The notes below the pieces were generated by a model. It was not told where the DNA came from and did no database searches. It worked only from the letters and a program-made list of their open reading frames with translations. Position numbers and translations under genes: made by a program. Shown piece by piece: positions 8,423 to 16,642 of a stretch of 48,763 bases of DNA. Within the stretch, counting starts at the first letter, position 1; every line of letters starts with the position of its first letter. Source of the DNA: Pseudomonas bananamidigenes (lineage in GTDB: Bacteria; Pseudomonadota; Gammaproteobacteria; Pseudomonadales; Pseudomonadaceae). The stretch lies in the NCBI RefSeq assembly GCF_001679645.1, contig NZ_LRUN01000055.1:1-48763 (forward strand). Direction: 5' to 3'.

Positions 8423-9811
8423 TCAATCGTCGACCTTCATCATCGCCTGCACTCCCTCCCACGCCTCGGCCCGCATCCGCTCGATATCCAGCCCCGGAAT
8501 CACTCCGTCATCGACGACGATCCGCCCGCCCACCAGGCTGTATTTCACGGCAATCGGCTCACCCGCGACGACCGGTGCGACGGCGCTGTCGTGGAAGCCG
8601 TAGAAACGTGGATGGTCGAGGCTGTAGATCACCAGATCAGCCGCCTGGCCGACTTCCAGTGTGCCGACCGCGCCGAGGCCGAGTACTTGCGCGCCGCCCG
8701 CCGTGCCCCAGTGAATCACGTCTTCGGCGGTGGTGGCCGAAGCGCCTTGTCCGGCGCGGTGGATCAGCCATGCGGTGTTGGCTTCGCCGACCATGCTCCC
8801 GGATTCGTTGGAGGCCACGCCGTCGACACCGAGGGAGATCGGCACGCCGGCCTCGTACATTTGCGGGATTGGCGCAACACCGCTGCCCAGCCGGGCATTG
8901 CTCACCGGGCAGTGGGAAACGCCGGTGCCGGTCTGGGCGAGCATTCGGATTTCCCCCGGTTGCAGGTGCACGGCATGGGCGAACCAGACGTCCGGGCCGA
9001 GCCATTCGTGTTCGGCGACGAACTCCACCGGCAGGCAGTTGTACTTGTCGCGGCAGAAATTCACGTAGTTCTGGGTTTCAGACAAATGCGTGTGCAGGCG
9101 CAGTCCCATGCCTCGGGCGGTGTGCGCCAGTTCGCGCAGCAGCGTCGGCGGCAGCGAGAAGGTCGGCGTGGTTGGCGCCACGACCACCCGGCGCAGGGCA
9201 TCCGGTGTGTCCTGGTGGTAGCGTGTTTTCAGCCGTTCGATGTCACCGACCATTTGCTCCAGGGATTCCGGTTGCAGCGCAGTTTTCGAGAAGCCCGGAT
9301 GCGCGCTCGCCGACTCCAGCGCACCGCCTCGGCAGAGCACGAAACGCAGGCCGAACTCCTCGGCAAGATCGAACAGCAAGTCGCCGGTCTCGGTGCTGCC
9401 GTGGGCGTGGTAGAGGTAGTGGTGATCGGCGCAGGTGGTGACGCCGGACAGCAGCAGCTCGACCATCCCCAGCCGTGCGGCGATCCGCGCCAGTTGCGGG
9501 GTGAAGCGGTTCAGGCGTGGATAGGGCACGCTCGCCAGCCAGCCTTGCAGGTCCTGATTCAAGCCTTCGGGCACGGCTTTGAGCAGGTTCTGGAACAGGT
9601 GATGGTGGGTATTGATCCAGCCCGGATAAACCACTGAGTTGCGCGCGTCGATCACCCGCTCACCGGGTTGTGGCTCAAGGTTCGCGGCCATTTGCGCGAT
9701 GCGACCGTTGACCACGCGGATGTCCACGGCGCCGGCCCGGGCCCGGGGGCCGCGCAGGCCGGTCATCACCGCCACGGGATTTTTGATCAGGATGGTTTGA
9801 AGTCGAGTCAT
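8423..9811 (-). CDS. Guanine/8-oxoguanine deaminase-like amidohydrolase
   Basis: A 462-residue cytoplasmic member of the AtzF/TrzN-guanine-deaminase branch of the amidohydrolase superfamily, resembling Pseudomonas 8-oxoguanine deaminase (the PA0142 type). Metal and catalytic motifs are present: His69 and His71 in THHHLFQN, His-rich HTHLSET in the middle (metal His plus catalytic Glu), FAHAVHL, and Asp in GVDGVASNES. Such enzymes hydrolyse an exocyclic amino or amide group from a purine, pteridine or triazine ring. The ATG follows GGAG and lies 12 bases after the NCS2 permease stop, so the two form a unit: import, then deamination. The substrate is not certain; context suggests a heteroaromatic handled with the IorAB and UbiD enzymes nearby. 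Confidence 0.85.
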   Translation of the reverse strand: MTRLQTILIKNPVAVMTGLRGPRARAGAVDIRVVNGRIAQMAANLEPQPGERVIDARNSVVYPGWINTHHHLFQNLLKAVPEGLNQDLQGWLASVPYPRLNRFTPQLARIAARLGMVELLLSGVTTCADHHYLYHAHGSTETGDLLFDLAEEFGLRFVLCRGGALESASAHPGFSKTALQPESLEQMVGDIERLKTRYHQDTPDALRRVVVAPTTPTFSLPPTLLRELAHTARGMGLRLHTHLSETQNYVNFCRDKYNCLPVEFVAEHEWLGPDVWFAHAVHLQPGEIRMLAQTGTGVSHCPVSNARLGSGVAPIPQMYEAGVPISLGVDGVASNESGSMVGEANTAWLIHRAGQGASATTAEDVIHWGTAGGAQVLGLGAVGTLEVGQAADLVIYSLDHPRFYGFHDSAVAPVVAGEPIAVKYSLVGGRIVVDDGVIPGLDIERMRAEAWEGVQAMMKVDD

Positions 9812-9823
9812 GGGCAGCTCCAG

Positions 9824-11179
9824 TCAGAGGATGTGCGAGGCGGATTTGCCGGAGGTGGTTTCTGGCACGCTGACGCCGTTGAGCGCCGCGTTGAGCAGCA
9901 CCGACACCAGGCAGGCGATGACCACGCTGCTGTGCAGGAACGGCTGTGACCACTCGGGCAGTTGTTTGAACAGGGTCGGGGCGAGCACCGGCACCAGGGC
10001 GGCGGCGATGGTGAAGCCGACGATCAGCACGTTGTAGCGGTTGCGCTCGTAATCGACTTTGGCCAGGGTCTGGATGCCCGCCGCCGCGACCACGCCGAAC
10101 ATCGCAATGCCGGCACCGCCCAGCGCAGCGGTCGGCATCGAAGCAATGATTGCCCCGGCCTTGGGCACCAGTGCAATCGAGCACATCAGCAGGCCGCTGA
10201 TCGCCACCACCCAACGGCTGCGCACGCCGGTCAGGATCACCAGCCCGACGTTTTCCATGAAGGCAATGAACGGAAACGCGGCGAACATCCCGGCGATGGT
10301 GCTGGCCAGGCCATTGGCGCGCAGGCCGTTGATCACCTGCCTGTCGTCCACCGGTTTGTCGACAATGTCTCCAATGGCCACAAACAGTCCCATGGACTCG
10401 ACCATCTGCACGATCATCACCACCACCATGGTGGCGATGGGAATCAGGCTGAAGGTCGGCAGGCCGAAGTAGAACGGGTAAGGCACGGTCAGCCATGGCG
10501 CATCCTGCACACTGTGAAAATTGCCCATGCCCAGACCGTAAGCCAGACCGGCGCCCACCAGCATCCCCACCAGCACCGCCATGTTGCGCAGCAACGGGCT
10601 GCCGTAGCGGTTGACCAGCAGGATGGTCAACAACACCAGCACCGCTACGGCAAGAAAGGCCGGGGCGCCGAAATTGTTCGCGTTGCGCCCGCCGCCAACC
10701 CATTCATAGGCAATCGGGAACAGTTGCAAACCGATCACCGTGACGATGCAACCGGTCACCACCGGTGGAAAGAAGCGTCGCAAGCGACCCACGAACGGCG
10801 CCATCAGCAGCGTGAATATCCCCGCGCCGATCACGGCCCCGCAGACCCCGGCGAAGCCCACCTCCGGGTTGCTGCCGATGGCGATCACCGGCCCGACGCT
10901 GCTGAACGCCACGCCCTGCAGAATCGGCAGGCGCACGCCAAACTTCCAGAAACCGACGGTCTGCAACAGGGTGGCGATGCCGGAACAGAACAGTGTGGTG
11001 CTGATCAGCACCACCGTGTCGGCATGGGACATTTTCAGGGCACTGGCGACAATCAACGGCACGGCGATGGCGCCGATGTACGAGACGGCCATGTGCTGCA
11101 GGCCGAGGGTGAGCATCTGTCGCACCGGCAGGACGCGGTCGACGGGGTGGACGGTGGAGGAGGAACTGGCTGACGACAT
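9824..11179 (-). CDS. NCS2-family uracil/xanthine permease
   Basis: Inner-membrane nucleobase:cation symporter-2, 451 residues with a 12-14 segment hydrophobic pattern. The NCS2 signature is visible as ENVGLVILTGV in the second half, where it helps form the substrate site; the N-terminal helix with GLQHMAVSYIGAIAVPL is also typical. ATG 11179 has GAGGTGA upstream. It directly precedes the deaminase-like gene on the same strand. It is probably the uptake system for the compound used by the cluster, a purine-, pyrimidine- or pterin-like base. Xanthine, urate or uracil are the known substrates of the family. Confidence 0.9.
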   Translation of the reverse strand: MSSASSSSTVHPVDRVLPVRQMLTLGLQHMAVSYIGAIAVPLIVASALKMSHADTVVLISTTLFCSGIATLLQTVGFWKFGVRLPILQGVAFSSVGPVIAIGSNPEVGFAGVCGAVIGAGIFTLLMAPFVGRLRRFFPPVVTGCIVTVIGLQLFPIAYEWVGGGRNANNFGAPAFLAVAVLVLLTILLVNRYGSPLLRNMAVLVGMLVGAGLAYGLGMGNFHSVQDAPWLTVPYPFYFGLPTFSLIPIATMVVVMIVQMVESMGLFVAIGDIVDKPVDDRQVINGLRANGLASTIAGMFAAFPFIAFMENVGLVILTGVRSRWVVAISGLLMCSIALVPKAGAIIASMPTAALGGAGIAMFGVVAAAGIQTLAKVDYERNRYNVLIVGFTIAAALVPVLAPTLFKQLPEWSQPFLHSSVVIACLVSVLLNAALNGVSVPETTSGKSASHIL

Positions 11180-11254
11180 GGGGAATCACCTCTAGCTGTT
11201 GTTATTCGGTACAGAGGGGTATTCGTCTGATGTTGCTCGGTCGGTGACCAACCC

Positions 11255-11352
11255 GTGGCGAGGGAGCTTGCTCCCGCCGGGGCGCGTAGCGGCCCTTGCT
11301 TGGCATTTCGGGTCTGCTGCGCAGACCAGCGGGAGCAAGCTCCCTCGCCACA
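11255..11352. repeat. Class-2 REP doublet (GTGGCGAGGGAGC type)
   Basis: An inverted pair unlike the other REPs in this window: GTGGCGAGGGAGCTTGCTCC from 11255 and GGGAGCAAGCTCCCTCGCCA ending near 11352. This is a separate REP sequence class that I know from fluorescens-group genomes. It sits between the CobW-type gene and the NCS2 permease. Confidence 0.8.
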
Positions 11353-11424
11353 GGTGTGTTGCCGACCGGCCGTTTCAGTCATTCGTGCTGCGAAGCCGCC
11401 ATCCACCGGCTCCGATGCCGGGTT

Positions 11425-12456
11425 TCAGCCGGCCAGGCAGGCGGCGAAGCCCTGGTTCAGCGCCGCCCGATCCAGGTCGCGGCCGATGAACACGATCTTG
11501 CTCGAGCGCGGCTCGCTGCCCCACAGGGTCGAGGCACGGAACTCCACCAGGCTGTGCACGCCTTGCAGCACGTAACGCTGGTCTTCGTTGGCCACCGCCA
11601 GCACGCCTTTCATACGGTACAGGTTGTCGGCCTGGGCGCTGCGCAATTCGCTGATCCAGCGGTGGAACGCCATCAGGTCGACGGCGCCGTCCACGGCGAT
11701 GCCCACCGAGGACACGCTCGGGTCGTGCTCATGATCGGGTTCGTCATGGTGGTCGTGAGGGGCAGGTTCGGCGCCGATTTCCATCAGCTTCTGCGTGCAT
11801 TCGAAGGCGCCGATGCCGAGGATTTTCGACAGATCGATCTGTGCGTGGGTGGAGGTCACCAGATCCGCCGTGGCGTTCAAACCACGGATCTTGCCGCGCA
11901 GGGTTTCTACCTCTTCAGCACTGACCAGATCGACCTTGTTGATGACAATGCGGTCCGCGCAGACGATCTGATCCACCGCCTGATTGTCGACGCCGTCCAG
12001 TTGCAGATCTTCCAGGTGCTGGGCGATGTGCCTGGCATCGACCATGGTCACGATGGCGTCGAGTTCGACGTCCTCGGCAATCGGGTCGTTGATGAAAAAG
12101 CTCTGGGCCACAGGGTACGGGTCGGCCAGACCGCTGGTCTCGATCAGGATGTGGTCCAGTCGCACCGGGCGCGCCACCAGTTCGCGGACAATCCGCACCA
12201 GGTCCTCGCGGACTTCGGCGGTGCAGCAGACACAGCCGTTGACCATTTCGTAGATCTCTTCGGTTTCGGAGCTGAGCACCAGATCGCCGTCGATGCCGAC
12301 CTCGCCGAACTCGTTTTCGATCACCGCGATCTTGCGGCCATGATTCTCCTTGAGGATGTAGTTGAGCAGGGTGGTTTTGCCGGCACCGAGGAACCCGGTG
12401 AGGATGGTGACCGGGATTTTGGTGTTCGGGGTCGGGGCGTTGAAGGGGGTGTTCAT
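11425..12456 (-). CDS. CobW/COG0523 GTP-dependent metallochaperone
   Basis: P-loop GTPase of the G3E/COG0523 family, which loads zinc or another metal onto client enzymes. In 343 residues it shows Walker A GFLGAGKTT (21-29), the family's GCVCC metal motif at 74-78, a Walker B-like ETSGLADP stretch, guanine-specificity NKVD (173-176) and a His/Asp-rich metal loop at about 234-245 (HDHHDEPDHEHD). The C-terminal CobW_C domain ends the protein. ATG 12456 follows AAGGAG. It sits inside a run of genes for Zn-type amidohydrolases (the deaminase and two ACMSD-type proteins), which suggests they are its clients. A general zinc-starvation role (YjiA/ZigA type) is the alternative; I see no obvious Zur box. 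Confidence 0.9.
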   Translation of the reverse strand: MNTPFNAPTPNTKIPVTILTGFLGAGKTTLLNYILKENHGRKIAVIENEFGEVGIDGDLVLSSETEEIYEMVNGCVCCTAEVREDLVRIVRELVARPVRLDHILIETSGLADPYPVAQSFFINDPIAEDVELDAIVTMVDARHIAQHLEDLQLDGVDNQAVDQIVCADRIVINKVDLVSAEEVETLRGKIRGLNATADLVTSTHAQIDLSKILGIGAFECTQKLMEIGAEPAPHDHHDEPDHEHDPSVSSVGIAVDGAVDLMAFHRWISELRSAQADNLYRMKGVLAVANEDQRYVLQGVHSLVEFRASTLWGSEPRSSKIVFIGRDLDRAALNQGFAACLAG

Positions 12457-12510
12457 TTGAGGCTCCTTGGTGTTTACCGGTGCACGATGAATTGAGTGAT
12501 GACGCTTTAC

Positions 12511-12600
12511 TGTGGGAGCTAGCTTGCTAGCGATAGCGGTGTGTCATTTAGCGGTGATGGCGACTGATCGACCGCCATCGCGAGCAAGCTCGCTCCCACA
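12511..12600. repeat. REP doublet overlapping the ubiX 3' end
   Basis: An inverted pair: TGTGGGAGCTAGCTTGCTAG from 12511 and GCGAGCAAGCTCGCTCCCAC ending near 12600. The second arm lies inside the end of the UbiX reading frame and is translated as CGSELARDGG. Confidence 0.85.
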
Positions 12601-13173
12601 GGGTTCTGTGTGTTCACGCCATCGTCGGGCGGTGCCGGCATCGAGGCCGAACAGGTCGAGGACGCGACCGAGGCTGTGGTCGATCATTTGCCCCAGGCTG
12701 TCGGGGCGGGCGTAAAAGGCCGGCACCGGCGGGGCGATGATCCCGCCCATCTCGGTGACGGCGGTCATGTTGCGCAGGTGGGCGAGGGTCAGTGGCGTCT
12801 CGCGGGCCATCAGCACCAGAGTGCGGCGCTCCTTGAGGGTGACGTCGGCGGCGCGACCGATCAGCCCCGATGAGGTGCCGGTGGCGATTTCCGCCAGGGT
12901 GCGCATCGAACACGGTGCGACCACCATGCCCAGGCAACGGAACGAACCGCTGGCAATTCCGGCAGCCACGTCATCGGCGCGGTGGTAGTGGCTGGCGAGG
13001 GTGGTGACGTCCGCCAGCTTGTAGTCGGTTTCGTGAGTCATGGTCAGCAGCGCGGCACGGCTGATGATCAGGTGGCTTTCGATGTCCAGTTCGGCCAGCA
13101 GCTCCAGCAGGCGCACGCCGTAGATGAACCCGGACGCGCCGCTGATGCCGACCACCATCCGCCGACGGTTCAC
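12544..13173 (-). CDS. UbiX-type flavin prenyltransferase
   Basis: Makes prenylated FMN, the cofactor of UbiD decarboxylases, from reduced FMN and dimethylallyl phosphate. The 209-residue protein has the N-terminal flavin motif GISGASGFIYG, the conserved APCSM stretch, a basic GRAADVTLKERR region and PLTLAHLRNM. The start is GTG 13173, overlapping the UbiD stop as GTGA, so the pair is translationally coupled; ATG 13158 (MVVGIS) is an alternative. The last 20 or so residues (from EPCGSELARD) are encoded by a REP arm and are not family sequence, so the natural C terminus has been replaced or extended. It is separate from the ubiquinone-pathway UbiX expected elsewhere in the genome and likely serves the adjacent UbiD. 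Confidence 0.9.
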   Translation of the reverse strand: MNRRRMVVGISGASGFIYGVRLLELLAELDIESHLIISRAALLTMTHETDYKLADVTTLASHYHRADDVAAGIASGSFRCLGMVVAPCSMRTLAEIATGTSSGLIGRAADVTLKERRTLVLMARETPLTLAHLRNMTAVTEMGGIIAPPVPAFYARPDSLGQMIDHSLGRVLDLFGLDAGTARRWREHTEPCGSELARDGGRSVAITAK

Positions 13174-14555
13174 GATGGCAGACCGTCGAGCAGTTGCCGC
13201 GCGCGCTCGAGCACGTCCTGATCGAGCTGCGCCTTGATCCCGTCAAACCCCGAACCGCGTGTGGCATCCAGGCCCATGCGCGAGGTGGTGCCATTGACCG
13301 AGGATGACGGGTCCAACGGGCTGCCGGGCAAACCGTCGATGGTGAAGATGTCGAGGTGCGGCTGGAAATGCGTGGCCAGTGCCCACAGCACCTGGCTGTC
13401 GTCGGTGAGGTCAATGTCGCTGTCCACCGCGATCACGGTTTTCAGGTACGGATCCCAGCCGAGCAGCGCCAGCATGATCTGCCGGGCCTCGCCGTCGCGG
13501 CTCTGGTCCAGCGCCACGTAGCAATGAAAATGCGTGCCGGAATTGGGGTAATGCACGGCGGTGACGGCGGGGAAGCGTGCCTTGAGCTTCTCGCTCATTT
13601 CCGCTTCCCGGGGCAGCCGTGCGAGGGTCAGGTGTTCGGCGTAGCGGCCGCCCATCACGTCCACCAGCCACGCGTCCTTGCGCCGTAACAGGGTGTCGAC
13701 GCGCAGCACGTTGTTGGTCGAGCGATCCGAGGAATAACCGCTGAATTCGCCGAACGGACCTTCTTCGGCATAGGCCGTCGGGTCGATGGCGCCTTCGAGT
13801 ACAAACTCCGCGTACGCCGGAACGCCGATGCCATGGCGCGGGGTCTTGACCAGCTCCAGCGGCGCCCCGAACAACCCGCCCGCCACCGCGCGCTCATCGC
13901 TGCCGTAGGGCAGTCGTGCGGCGGCAGCGAGCATGAACAGCGGGTGTGCGCCGACCACCATGGCCACGCGCAATTCTTCGCCGCGTTCGCGGGCGGTCTG
14001 CAGCATCCGCCACAGGTGCCCTCGTGAATGCAGGCTGGTGGCCAAGGCCTGACGCGCATGGCGCATCGAGCGGTGGTAGCTCATGTTGGCGATGCCGGTG
14101 AGCGGGTCTTCGGCGATGATGATCGCGTTGGTGATGTAGGGGCCGCGATCACTGTCGAAATGCTTGAGCATCGGCAGCAGCGCCAGATCCAGCGCTTGAC
14201 CTTCGAACACCTCGTCGAGCACCGGGCCGGTTTCGACGTAGCGCGGCGGGATCGGCTGGTTGGCGCGGGTCTGGAAGGTTTCGTGCAATTGCGCGGCACT
14301 GACGCCGAACAGCCGGGCGATACGCCGGCGGGAGGCAAACAGATTGGTCGCCACCGGCACATCGAGGTTGCCGACGTTTTCGCAGATCAACAGCGGATCG
14401 CGGCCCTGGGCGGCGAGGGTATCGACCAGGGCGGTGACGTCCTGATCGGCAGAAAGAGGCTGGGTGATGGTCAGCACATCGTCCGGGTACTGGCGGCGAT
14501 AGGCATCGATGAATACGTGGAAATCCTGCGAGTCGCCGAGCGTCGAACGGGTCAT
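13170..14555 (-). CDS. UbiD-family prenylated-FMN decarboxylase
   Basis: Reversible (de)carboxylase for aromatic or heteroaromatic acids using prenylated FMN. The 461-residue protein carries UbiD signatures: VATNLFASRRRIARL, the central NMSYHRSMRH flavin/substrate region, EEGPFGEFSGY (a stretch holding conserved acidic residues of the family) and a C-terminal dimer region. It is shorter than the ubiquinone-pathway UbiD (about 490-500), which suits a catabolic paralogue. ATG 14555 has GAGGTGA upstream; the frame is open to 14783 only through REP sequence. It overlaps ubiX and follows the two amidohydrolase genes on the same strand. The substrate is unknown; family members act on phenolic acids, furan- and pyrrole-carboxylates. 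Confidence 0.9.
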   Translation of the reverse strand: MTRSTLGDSQDFHVFIDAYRRQYPDDVLTITQPLSADQDVTALVDTLAAQGRDPLLICENVGNLDVPVATNLFASRRRIARLFGVSAAQLHETFQTRANQPIPPRYVETGPVLDEVFEGQALDLALLPMLKHFDSDRGPYITNAIIIAEDPLTGIANMSYHRSMRHARQALATSLHSRGHLWRMLQTARERGEELRVAMVVGAHPLFMLAAAARLPYGSDERAVAGGLFGAPLELVKTPRHGIGVPAYAEFVLEGAIDPTAYAEEGPFGEFSGYSSDRSTNNVLRVDTLLRRKDAWLVDVMGGRYAEHLTLARLPREAEMSEKLKARFPAVTAVHYPNSGTHFHCYVALDQSRDGEARQIMLALLGWDPYLKTVIAVDSDIDLTDDSQVLWALATHFQPHLDIFTIDGLPGSPLDPSSSVNGTTSRMGLDATRGSGFDGIKAQLDQDVLERARQLLDGLPS

Positions 14556-14694
14556 GGTTTCACCTCGTAAAAAGCAGGCGCGCAGGGGTGAGGCTGGCGT
14601 TCGCCCGACAAGCCGTTGGCCTGCCGGTCGAGCGAACGCCGGGTCATCTTCGCACCTGTAAAGTCGCTGTGTTGCTGGTTGAACCCGGATCCCC

Positions 14695-14784
14695 TGTGGG
14701 AGCGAGCCTGCTCGCGAATGCGGTTTTTCATTCAACGTTGATGGTGACTGATTCACCGCTTTCGCGAGCAGGCTCGCTCCCACA
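14695..14784. repeat. REP doublet (REPIN)
   Basis: Inverted pair TGTGGGAGCGAGCCTGCTCG (from 14695) and TTCGCGAGCAGGCTCGCTCC (ending near 14784). It separates the amidohydrolase pair from UbiD. Confidence 0.85.
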
Positions 14785-14802
14785 TTTCGGGTCCGTGTTT
14801 GC

Positions 14803-15708
14803 CTAGAGGTAGGTCGTGGTCAGACGAATGTCCGCCTCGGCCAGATCCCTGGGCGGCGGGGTCGGTTCGATCCCGCACAGCCGGGCGATGTTGTTGCCCA
14901 GGTAATCCTCAAGGTGATCCTCGTCGATGCCCAGGCCCTGAGGTGCCGGCGAGCACAATACTTCCAGCTCGCGCAGCCACATGCCCGGCTCGTTCGGCGG
15001 CGAGTCGGTGCCGAACACTATCTTGTTGCGCGGCAGCTCCTTGGCGAACTCGACGATCCGCGACTGGAAGCACCAGCCGGATTCGCAGTACACGTTCGGC
15101 GTGTCCATCGCCATCCAGAACGCCTCGAACGAATAGTTGCCGCCGGTCTGGATACCGAAGTGACCGATGATGAAATTAACCATCGGGAACTCGCGGATGA
15201 TCGGGTAGAACATCGTCGGAATGGTGTACGGTCCGTCGCCGGTGTGGATCAGCACCACGATGTTGTACTTGGCGCAGACTTTCATCGCCGGACGCAGCCA
15301 GTCCAGTGCGCGGTCCGGGCGATAACCGTGCATGTTGGCGTGCAGCTTGAGCATCTTGAAGCCGTATTCCTTGATGTGGAATTCCAGCTCTGCCGCACCG
15401 TTTTCCGGTCCCCAGCGCGGGTTGAAGTTGAAGTTGCCGATGAAGCGGTCCGGGTACTTCACGCACAGTTCGGCGACGTAGGACATGTAGTCACGCACGC
15501 CCTCGCGGCCACGGCGGTTGCCGTCGCGATAACCGGTGTTGCCCGGTGGCGGCTGGATGAAACCCATGTCGATCCGGCGTGGCTTGCCGTTGATCATGTA
15601 CGGGCCGTCCATCAGTTTGAGCATGCGCTCGCCGGTGAACGGTTCGCCGGTGTGGCGCCAGGCCTCGTCGACCAGGTTGGTGGGGTGCAGATGGGTGTCG
15701 ATGATCAT
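14803..15708 (-). CDS. ACMSD-type amidohydrolase (Amidohydro_2), metal motif intact
   Basis: A 301-residue TIM-barrel protein of the Amidohydro_2 family, whose members are metal-dependent decarboxylases (ACMSD, gamma-resorcylate, 5-carboxyvanillate, isoorotate) or ring hydrolases. The metal set looks complete: His6 and His8 in MIIDTHLHP, His155 (LIHTGDGP), His183 (IGHFGIQTGG) and Asp235 (FGTDSPPNEP). ATG 15708 has AGGAG eight bases upstream. It lies four bases after the stop of a clear paralogue (15713-16642). The shared YGFKM, ANMH.YRPDRALDW, HTGDGPY, YCESGWC and PPNEPGMWLR blocks show a recent duplication or an obligate pair. It is probably the catalytic subunit. The substrate is not known. 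Confidence 0.85.
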   Translation of the reverse strand: MIIDTHLHPTNLVDEAWRHTGEPFTGERMLKLMDGPYMINGKPRRIDMGFIQPPPGNTGYRDGNRRGREGVRDYMSYVAELCVKYPDRFIGNFNFNPRWGPENGAAELEFHIKEYGFKMLKLHANMHGYRPDRALDWLRPAMKVCAKYNIVVLIHTGDGPYTIPTMFYPIIREFPMVNFIIGHFGIQTGGNYSFEAFWMAMDTPNVYCESGWCFQSRIVEFAKELPRNKIVFGTDSPPNEPGMWLRELEVLCSPAPQGLGIDEDHLEDYLGNNIARLCGIEPTPPPRDLAEADIRLTTTYL

Positions 15709-15712
15709 CGGT

Positions 15713-16642
15713 TCAGCTCCTGGCCAGTTGAGTGGTGACGGGGCGCTTGAGCTGCGCCTCTGCTTCGGAAACGGAACGCGGCGGCGGGGACGGCTCGAGG
15801 CCGATCATCCGTGCGGTGTTGTTGCCCAGGTAGTCTTCGAGGGTGTCCTCGTCGAGGTTCAGGCCCTGCGGTGGCTCGTGGCAGAGCACTTCGAGCAGGC
15901 GCAGCCACATGCCCGGTTCGTTCGGCGGGGTGTCGGTGCCGAACAGGATCTTGTGGGTCGGCAGGACCTTGGCGAACTCGACGATCCGCGATTGCAGGCA
16001 CCAGCCGGACTCGCAGTAGACGTTGGGCAGCTCCATCGCCCACTGCATCGGTTCGAACACGTAGACGCCGCCGGTCTGCACGCCGAAGTGGGCCATGATG
16101 AAATCGACGTTGGGGAATTCCTTGATCATCGGCACCCATTCCGACGGGATGCTGTAAGGCCCGTCGCCGGTGTGCAGCTTGACCGGGATGCCCAGCTCGG
16201 CGCATTTCTCGAAGGCCGGGCGCACCCAGTCCAGCGCCCGGTCAGGCCGGTAGGCGTGCATGTTGGCCTGCATCTGCACCATCTTGAAACCGTGTTCCTT
16301 CACATAACGCTCGATCGCTTCGACACCGTTCTGCACGCCGCAGCGCGGGTTGTAGACGAAGCAACCGATGAAACGGTCCGGGTAGGTCTGGACCATTTTC
16401 AGGGTGTAGGCCATGTAGGCGTCGATGGATTCGCGACCCGACAGTTCGCCGTCGGTCCAGGTGTAAATGGTGTTGCCCTGGGGGGGCTGGATGAAGGCTT
16501 TATCGATGCGGCGAGGCTTGCCGTTGACCATGTACGGGCCATCCATCATCTCCAGCAGACGCTCGCCGGTGAACGGGTCACCGTCATGCCTCCAGGCGAG
16601 GTCCACCAGATCGGTGGGATAGCAGCTGATATCGATGATCAT
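15713..16642 (-). CDS. ACMSD-type amidohydrolase paralogue lacking the HxH motif
   Basis: A 309-residue paralogue of the next gene. It aligns from end to end, but the N-terminal HLH at positions 6-8 reads SCY (MIIDISCYP). The remaining candidate ligands are kept: His157 (LHTGDGPY), His185 (AHFGVQTGG) and Asp237 (FGTDTPPNEP). The start is ATG 16642 with AGGAG about ten bases upstream. The loss of two of the metal ligands predicts either a non-catalytic partner in a hetero-oligomer or an altered metal site. Because the rest is well kept and the gene is first in the unit, with only four bases to its partner, it does not look like a decaying pseudogene. Confidence 0.85.
   Translation of the reverse strand: MIIDISCYPTDLVDLAWRHDGDPFTGERLLEMMDGPYMVNGKPRRIDKAFIQPPQGNTIYTWTDGELSGRESIDAYMAYTLKMVQTYPDRFIGCFVYNPRCGVQNGVEAIERYVKEHGFKMVQMQANMHAYRPDRALDWVRPAFEKCAELGIPVKLHTGDGPYSIPSEWVPMIKEFPNVDFIMAHFGVQTGGVYVFEPMQWAMELPNVYCESGWCLQSRIVEFAKVLPTHKILFGTDTPPNEPGMWLRLLEVLCHEPPQGLNLDEDTLEDYLGNNTARMIGLEPSPPPRSVSEAEAQLKRPVTTQLARS

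Noticed and set aside
14556..14783. Upstream extension of UbiD to an earlier ATG
   Set aside because: It is translated from the REP doublet; ATG 14555 has its own GAGGTGA.
15713..16642. Calling the HxH-less amidohydrolase a pseudogene
   Set aside because: The frame is intact, has a ribosome site, keeps the other conserved blocks, and is tightly spaced with its partner, so loss of HxH looks like specialisation.
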